Positions 4,947-8,965 of a stretch of DNA of 8,965 nt are shown here, piece after piece (the stretch's first letter is position 1; every line of letters starts with the position of its first letter). The stretch spans positions 1-8,965 of the forward strand of contig JACQGW010000316.1 of assembly GCA_016199325.1 (NCBI GenBank). The letters run 5' to 3'. The position numbers were made by a program, and so were the translations under genes. Origin of the DNA: Chloroflexota bacterium (GTDB lineage Bacteria > Chloroflexota > Dehalococcoidia > JACQGW01). Below the pieces are notes generated by a model. The model searched no databases, was not told the DNA's origin, and saw only the letters and a list, made by a program, of their open reading frames with translations.

Positions 4947-6452
4947 CTACTCTCTCTCCTGGCCGGCAAAGGGCTCCTCCATCAGACCGACCGCCTCGCT
5001 GCCGTCGCGTGGCCCCTTGATCAACGGTCGACCGCTCAGCAGGCCGCGGATCCCCCGGAATGGCTGGCCAACCTCCAGACCGCGATCGCTGATGTGGAGC
5101 TCACGAATCTCCGCGCTGTGACGACTCCTACGCGCCTTGACCACAGAGATCGCTCGCCTGATCGTCGAGTCGATTTCAACGTAGCGCAGCAGGACGGCGT
5201 TGTCGGCGATGCGTGAGATGCTCTGCCCCGAGAGGCTGATCGGCCCAAACAGCTCCGGGACCTCATGGATCAGGATCGCGGTGATGCCGTGGTTCTTGAA
5301 ATACTGGACCAGTGAGTAGACGTAGGCGTTGAAGCGGACGCTGTCGTACGCCCAGCTCGCCAGGTCCGAGATCGAATCAACCACGACCCGTTGCGCGCCG
5401 ACCCGCTGAGCGACCGCGACGATCGCGGCCGCATGCTGGTCGATATTGAGCTCGACCGGGGATTGGTAGAGCATCCCCAGTTTTCCACCTTGCGCCATCG
5501 GGGCGATGTCCCAGCCGACGCCGGCTGCGATGGCCGTCAGTTGGTCCGGATCCTCCTGGAACGAGATGAAAACCCCTTCATCGCCCTGCCGAACGCCGTT
5601 CAGAAGGAAGCTCAACGTCGCCAGCGTCTTGCCGGTCTCTGCTTCGCCGGCGACCAGTGTCGTGCTGCCCCGAAGCACGCCCCCGCCCAGCATCGCATCC
5701 AACCCCTCGATTCCAAAGGGACAGCGCTCCCTGCTGACAGCATACCTGGCTGGGTGTGCAGGCGTGACGAAGCGGGGGAAAACGGTGATCCCATCGCCTC
5801 CGAGCGTCATCGCGTGTTCCCCGCCGTGGTAGGCCGAGCCCCGTAGCTTGGCAACCCGGATCGAGCGCTGGTCGCGCACCCCGGCCAGTCGGTTGTCCAG
5901 TGTCAGGATGCTATCGACAACCGCGAGCTCCGGCGCTTCAACCAGGTCGGTTGCCACGTACTCGCCGACGAGCAGCGTCGTGCAGGACAGTGCGGTGAGG
6001 TATCCTGCCAGCCGATAGAGCGCGCGCCGGAAAGCAGCGGTCGAGTCGGCCAGGTCGTGAATGGCCTTGAAGGAGTCGATCGCGAGAAACCGTGGGCCGT
6101 ATTCGTCGAGCAGCACCAGGATGCGATCGACAACTGCCGTGACGTCCGCCTGCTGGAGCACCTCACCCAGCTCCTCGTAGATCACGGCCGTGCCGATCTT
6201 GGTCTCGTCGAAGAAGGTCAGCTCCTGGCAGTAACGGACCACCTTTCCCATCGGCTCGGAGACGGTCGTGAGGTACAGCGCGCAAGCCTCCGGCGTCGCG
6301 TTGCCGTAGATGATCTGCTGGGCGAGGATCGTCTTGCCGCTGCCGGGCGGACCGGCGATCACGCTGATCGAATCGGCCGGTAGTCCGCCACCGAGAATAT
6401 CATCGAGGCCTCTGGCACAGGTCGGAATGCGTTCCACCACCGCCTCCTTCAT
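4947..6452 (-). CDS. KaiC-like double-domain RecA-fold ATPase
   Basis: A 501-residue protein with two tandem KaiC domains. CI: GLDDILGGGLP, Walker A GPPGSGKT (34-41), Walker B-like FLAIDSF (122-128). CII: GLDAMLGGGVLRGS, Walker A GEAETGKT (269-276), Walker B-like VVVDSIS (356-362). Candidate catalytic glutamates follow the Walker A strands in TTVSEPMG (Glu66) and ISFQEDPD. The C-terminal match to cyanobacterial KaiC is clear (ISRIADNAVLLRYVE, then ISVVKARRS and ISDRGLE). Where Synechococcus KaiC has the S431/T432 pair, this protein has Ser413-Arg414, so only the Ser site is kept; Ser408 aligns with T426. No kaiA or kaiB is present in the window. Translation starts in the last unit of a 13-bp RBS-ATG array; GTG codons at 6440 or 6437, after AAGGAGG, are alternative starts. 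The neighbouring kinases and receivers suggest a signalling rather than strictly circadian role. Confidence 0.93.
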   Translation of the reverse strand: MKEAVVERIPTCARGLDDILGGGLPADSISVIAGPPGSGKTILAQQIIYGNATPEACALYLTTVSEPMGKVVRYCQELTFFDETKIGTAVIYEELGEVLQQADVTAVVDRILVLLDEYGPRFLAIDSFKAIHDLADSTAAFRRALYRLAGYLTALSCTTLLVGEYVATDLVEAPELAVVDSILTLDNRLAGVRDQRSIRVAKLRGSAYHGGEHAMTLGGDGITVFPRFVTPAHPARYAVSRERCPFGIEGLDAMLGGGVLRGSTTLVAGEAETGKTLATLSFLLNGVRQGDEGVFISFQEDPDQLTAIAAGVGWDIAPMAQGGKLGMLYQSPVELNIDQHAAAIVAVAQRVGAQRVVVDSISDLASWAYDSVRFNAYVYSLVQYFKNHGITAILIHEVPELFGPISLSGQSISRIADNAVLLRYVEIDSTIRRAISVVKARRSRHSAEIRELHISDRGLEVGQPFRGIRGLLSGRPLIKGPRDGSEAVGLMEEPFAGQERE

Positions 6453-6540
6453 CAGTCTCCTTCATCGGTCTCCTTCATCGGTCTCCTGCATCGGTCTCCT
6501 GCATCGGTCTCCTGCATCAGTCTCTTGCATCAGTCTCCTT
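6437..6540 (-). repeat. Tandem 13-bp array of Shine-Dalgarno + ATG units
   Basis: Read on the minus strand, seven head-to-tail 13-mers of the form (A/C)AGGAGAC(C/T)GATG occupy 6540-6450; the second has CAAGAGACTGATG. A degenerate eighth unit (AAGGAGGCGGTGG) fills 6449-6437. Each unit is an SD-like AGGAG, a 4-5 base spacer and an ATG. The upstream receiver gene ends with TGA at 6532-6530 in the first unit (TGATG), and the seventh ATG (6452) is the KaiC start. Because 13 is not divisible by three, successive ATGs rotate through the frames: units 1, 4 and 7 share the KaiC frame, but a TGA at 6464-6462 closes that frame before the seventh. The frame of ATGs 2 and 5 ends in a TGA overlapping the seventh ATG by one base. 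Confidence 0.9.
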
Positions 6541-6937
6541 CGTCGCCCATCGGCCTCTGGCGCTGCCGCTTCGACTGAGACACCAGATCCTCGACAACGG
6601 CGATGAACTGCTCTTTGCGGATGGGTTTCCGCAGAAAGACGCTCGCGCCGGCCGCGAGGGCTCGCACCTCGGCGGCCAGCAAGCTGAACACCAGGATCGG
6701 TATGGAATGGGTGGCCGGGCAGGCGCGCAGACGCCGAGTCACCCCGAGCCCGTCCAGCTTTGGCACCAGAATCTCGGATACGATCAGGTCTGGCAGCAGC
6801 TCGCAGGCACGAGACAGAGCCCTCACGCCATCGCCCACGAATTCGAGCTGATAGCTCTTCTCGAGGAGCCGGCGCTCGACCTCACGCATGAACGGATCCT
6901 TCTCGACGATCAGGATCAGAATCTGGTCTCTGGCCAT
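6530..6937 (-). CDS. Stand-alone receiver with Glu at the phospho-acceptor site (Glu55)
   Basis: A 135-residue single receiver domain. The acidic site reads LIVEKDPFMR (Glu12, Asp14) instead of the usual Asp-Asp. The phospho-acceptor position in PDLIVSEILVPKLDG is Glu55 rather than Asp, and the conserved Thr position is Ser85 (LVFS). Lys104 (FLRKPI) is kept. A Glu here often mimics the phosphorylated state, so this is probably a constitutive or non-phosphorylated protein-interaction module. I recall similar SEIL-PKLDG receivers beside kaiC-like genes, which would make it a KaiC partner, but that cannot be proven here. The ATG at 6937 has a GAGGA about nine bases upstream. The C-terminal residues DEGD and the stop are encoded in the first unit of the 13-bp array, tying this gene translationally to the KaiC gene. 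Confidence 0.88.
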   Translation of the reverse strand: MARDQILILIVEKDPFMREVERRLLEKSYQLEFVGDGVRALSRACELLPDLIVSEILVPKLDGLGVTRRLRACPATHSIPILVFSLLAAEVRALAAGASVFLRKPIRKEQFIAVVEDLVSQSKRQRQRPMGDEGD

Positions 6938-7064
6938 AACAGCCGATCCTCAGGGCGCAAGACCTCGCTCACGGAGACGAGCCGGTCGCTCGCGTGTTCA
7001 TTGTTCGGTTGTGGCACTCACACGTCGGCAGCGTACCCCCGACTGAGACGCGGCATCGCTGCGT
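6938..7064. other. Intergenic spacer between hybrid kinase and Glu55 receiver
   Basis: A 127-bp non-coding gap between two minus-strand genes. It contains a 5-bp hairpin, CGAGC (6978-6982) with GCTCG (6988-6992), without a T-run, and no convincing promoter pair. The genes may be co-transcribed, or a second promoter may lie here. Confidence 0.4.
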
Positions 7065-8965
7065 TCAGCGCGAGCGATCCAGCTCGGCTCGGACCGCAGA
7101 CGCCAGTTTCTCGATCGTCACCGGCTTCCGGATAAAGACTCCCGCTCCGAGCGCCTGCGCTTCCTGCACCTGCTCCGACTCCGCGAAGCCGGACATCAGG
7201 ATGGCTTGCTGCTTCGGCCGCAGCGCCAGCGCTCGCCGATACGTCGCTGCCCCATCGATCCCCGGCGGCATCACCATATCCAGGATCAGCAGGTCCACCG
7301 GATGACCGCGCAGGTGGGCGATGGCCTCCTCCCCGCTCCCGACGACTTCCACCTGGTAACCGAGTGGCGCCAGCAGTTGCCAGACGAGGGCTCGTTGTCC
7401 ATCGTCGTCGTCCACGACCAGGATCCCCTCATCTCCGCCTCGGAGAATGCCATCGGGGTGGGCCGGAGACGCCGCTCTGCTCACCGGCAGGTAGATGCTA
7501 AAGGTCGTCCCCTTCCCGACCTCGCTCTGAACGTCGATGTAGCCGTGGTGGTCCCCGACGATCGCCTGGACGACGCTGAGCCCCAGTCCCGAGCCTCGTT
7601 GCTTGTCGGTGTGCTTCGTCGTGAAGAAGGGATCGAAGATCTTGTCGCGAATCTCGGCAGGAATGCCGCGCCCCGTGTCCCCGATGTCGAGCCGGACGTA
7701 CTCGCCGACCTCCACCCGATTGTAGTGGCCGATGGGACGGTCCAGATAGACGTTCCGGGTCGTGACGGTCAGCCGACCGGCGTCGACGATCGCATCCCGA
7801 GCATTGGTGAGGAGATTCGTCAGGACCCGCAGAAGCTGGGCATCCGAGCCGTGGACCGAAAGCAGATCCGGAGCGAGGTCTCGCTCGACGAGCAGCGGCT
7901 CGGGCCAATCCACCAGACCCTGAAGGGCCTGCTCGACCAACTGATTGATGTCGACCGGTTTCTCCTCGAAATGGCCGCGCCGCCCCAGGGAGAGCAGATC
8001 GTCGTTGATCGCGGCCATCCGCTGGGCGGCACCGATCATCTCCTCGCACCAGCCGATCGCCCGGTGGCCCGGTGGCAACCGCTGCTTGATGAGCTCGGGA
8101 TAGCCGACGAGAGGCCCGAGCAGGTTGTTGAAGTCGTGGGCCACCTGGGCGGCGACACGCCCCGCCATCTCCAGCCGCTGGGCGCGGAGCAGTTGCTCCT
8201 CCATCTGCCTGCGCTCGGTGACGTCGTGGGCCACGATGACGAGGCTTTCGACCTCCCCGTTGGCGTTCCGAATGGCGCTCCCGGTGGACTCCAGCACACG
8301 GTACGTGCCGTCTCGGTGGCGCATGCGATACTCCAGCCGCCGGCCAATGCCGGTCCTGACCGATTCCGCGGCCGCCTCGACCACTCGTGCTCGATCGTCT
8401 GGATGGATCTCGGCGAATGCCCAGGTGCCTTTGAGCTCATCCGGCAAATAGCCCAGGAGCGTCTTGTACGACGGACTGTTGTACAGCCGGTAGCCTTCGC
8501 GGTCGACGACGGCGATGAGATCAGCCGCGTTCTCCGCGATCAGACGAAATCGCTCTTCGCTCTCCCGCAACGCCTCGTCCGCCAACTGTCGTTCGGTGAC
8601 CTCGCGGGCGTGGACAATGGCGAGCGCCGCCTGGTCGGCCAGACTTCGCAGCACGCGCTCGCGGGTGGCCCCAAAGTGGCCGGTCCGCCGGCTCATCGCG
8701 GCCAGCACGCCGACGACGCCCTCACGGCTGCGCAGAGGAACGACGATGGATGACCGGAGTCCGGCCGTATCGGTCACGTGCCGAAATGCCCAGCGCGTGT
8801 CGTGCTCGACGTCGGGGACGTTGATCACGTCGCCGGTCTGCGCGGCGAGCCCGATCAGGCCCTGGCCGGGCCGGAAGCGGAGCGCGGCGATCGCCGCCAC
8901 GGGCACCCCGGCCGTAGCCCGGGTGGCCTCATAGTGGAAGGCCGTGCCGTCGGCGTCGAGCAGCG
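7065..8965 (-). CDS. Hybrid sensor histidine kinase (GAF-PAS-HisKA-HATPase-REC), 5' end beyond window
   Basis: The frame stays open to the right edge and already reads GAF sequence there (LLDADGTAFHYEATR), so the N-terminus lies outside; the GTG at 8906 is not a credible start. Numbering from 8906: GAF continues to about 100; PAS at 114-232 (SEERFRLIAENAADLIAVVD to VIVAHDVTERRQ); HisKA with His257 in GRVAAQVAHDFNNLLGPL; HATPase with Asn368 (NLLTNARDAI), G1 DTGRGIP (410-416), DPFFTT (425-430) and G2 GSGLGLS (438-444); receiver at 494-610 with Asp499-Asp500, phospho-acceptor Asp543 (LLILDMVMPPGIDG), Ser572 (MSGF) and Lys594 (FIRKP). All kinase and receiver residues are intact. It resembles cytosolic hybrid kinases that pass phosphate through their own receiver; no Hpt domain is seen in the window. 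It is probably the input of the KaiC cluster. Confidence 0.93.
   Translation of the reverse strand, partial: LLDADGTAFHYEATRATAGVPVAAIAALRFRPGQGLIGLAAQTGDVINVPDVEHDTRWAFRHVTDTAGLRSSIVVPLRSREGVVGVLAAMSRRTGHFGATRERVLRSLADQAALAIVHAREVTERQLADEALRESEERFRLIAENAADLIAVVDREGYRLYNSPSYKTLLGYLPDELKGTWAFAEIHPDDRARVVEAAAESVRTGIGRRLEYRMRHRDGTYRVLESTGSAIRNANGEVESLVIVAHDVTERRQMEEQLLRAQRLEMAGRVAAQVAHDFNNLLGPLVGYPELIKQRLPPGHRAIGWCEEMIGAAQRMAAINDDLLSLGRRGHFEEKPVDINQLVEQALQGLVDWPEPLLVERDLAPDLLSVHGSDAQLLRVLTNLLTNARDAIVDAGRLTVTTRNVYLDRPIGHYNRVEVGEYVRLDIGDTGRGIPAEIRDKIFDPFFTTKHTDKQRGSGLGLSVVQAIVGDHHGYIDVQSEVGKGTTFSIYLPVSRAASPAHPDGILRGGDEGILVVDDDDGQRALVWQLLAPLGYQVEVVGSGEEAIAHLRGHPVDLLILDMVMPPGIDGAATYRRALALRPKQQAILMSGFAESEQVQEAQALGAGVFIRKPVTIEKLASAVRAELDRSR

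Noticed and set aside
6437..6541. Tandem 13-bp array as a CRISPR or iteron array
   Set aside because: Units are directly adjacent without spacers and each contains an SD and an ATG between two translated genes; no replication gene or dnaA-box context is present.
6978..6992. Hairpin as terminator after the hybrid kinase
   Set aside because: Only five base pairs and no T-run on the minus strand.
7206..8753. 515-residue plus-strand open frame antisense to the hybrid kinase
   Set aside because: It is a GC-rich mirror of the kinase coding strand with no domain character; the minus-strand frame shows clear GAF, PAS, kinase and receiver motifs.

Overview
This is a high-GC bacterial window. Its gene style (a CcdA/TlpA pair, a KaiC-like ATPase among GAF/PAS kinases, dense codon use ending in G or C) would fit a Chloroflexota-type soil or thermophilic lineage. 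That placement is a weak inference, since nothing in the window is a taxonomic marker.

Layout. Positions 1-512 hold no convincing gene. They carry a perfect 29-bp inverted repeat (201-229 and 335-363) and a GC-rich hairpin (457-480). A two-gene plus-strand operon follows: a TlpA-like thioredoxin lipoprotein (513-1187) and a CcdA/DsbD-type membrane electron carrier (1184-2047), overlapping by four bases. The thioredoxin frame is interrupted by one TGA (876-878), exactly where the first cysteine of the active-site CxxC should be. A 12-bp bulged hairpin with a G at the start of its apical loop begins five bases after the TGA. I read this as a selenocysteine codon (UxxC motif) with a bacterial SECIS element, so the real product spans 513-1187.

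The rest of the window (2056-8965) is a minus-strand signalling cluster. In transcription order it contains: a hybrid GAF-PAS-histidine kinase-receiver protein cut by the right edge; a stand-alone receiver with Glu in place of the phospho-acceptor Asp; a double-domain KaiC-like ATPase; a GAF-PAS-HisKA_3 kinase split by an apparent one-base frameshift; a NarL/LuxR-type response regulator whose start abuts the kinase stop; and, after a 315-bp gap, a second stand-alone receiver with Asn in place of the phospho-acceptor Asp. The cluster looks like a KaiC-centred phosphorelay or sensor module, with two receivers that probably cannot be phosphorylated normally and one conventional kinase/NarL output pair.

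Between the Glu-receiver gene and the KaiC gene lies a tandem array of seven 13-bp units. On the minus strand each unit is a purine-rich Shine-Dalgarno-like sequence followed by ATG. The receiver stop codon is in the first unit and the KaiC start is in the last, so the array is a repeated ribosome-binding-site/start-codon module with overlapping mini-ORFs in rotating frames.

The two most notable items are the selenocysteine TlpA with its CcdA partner and the RBS-ATG array. Both rest on direct reading of the sequence; their function is inference.
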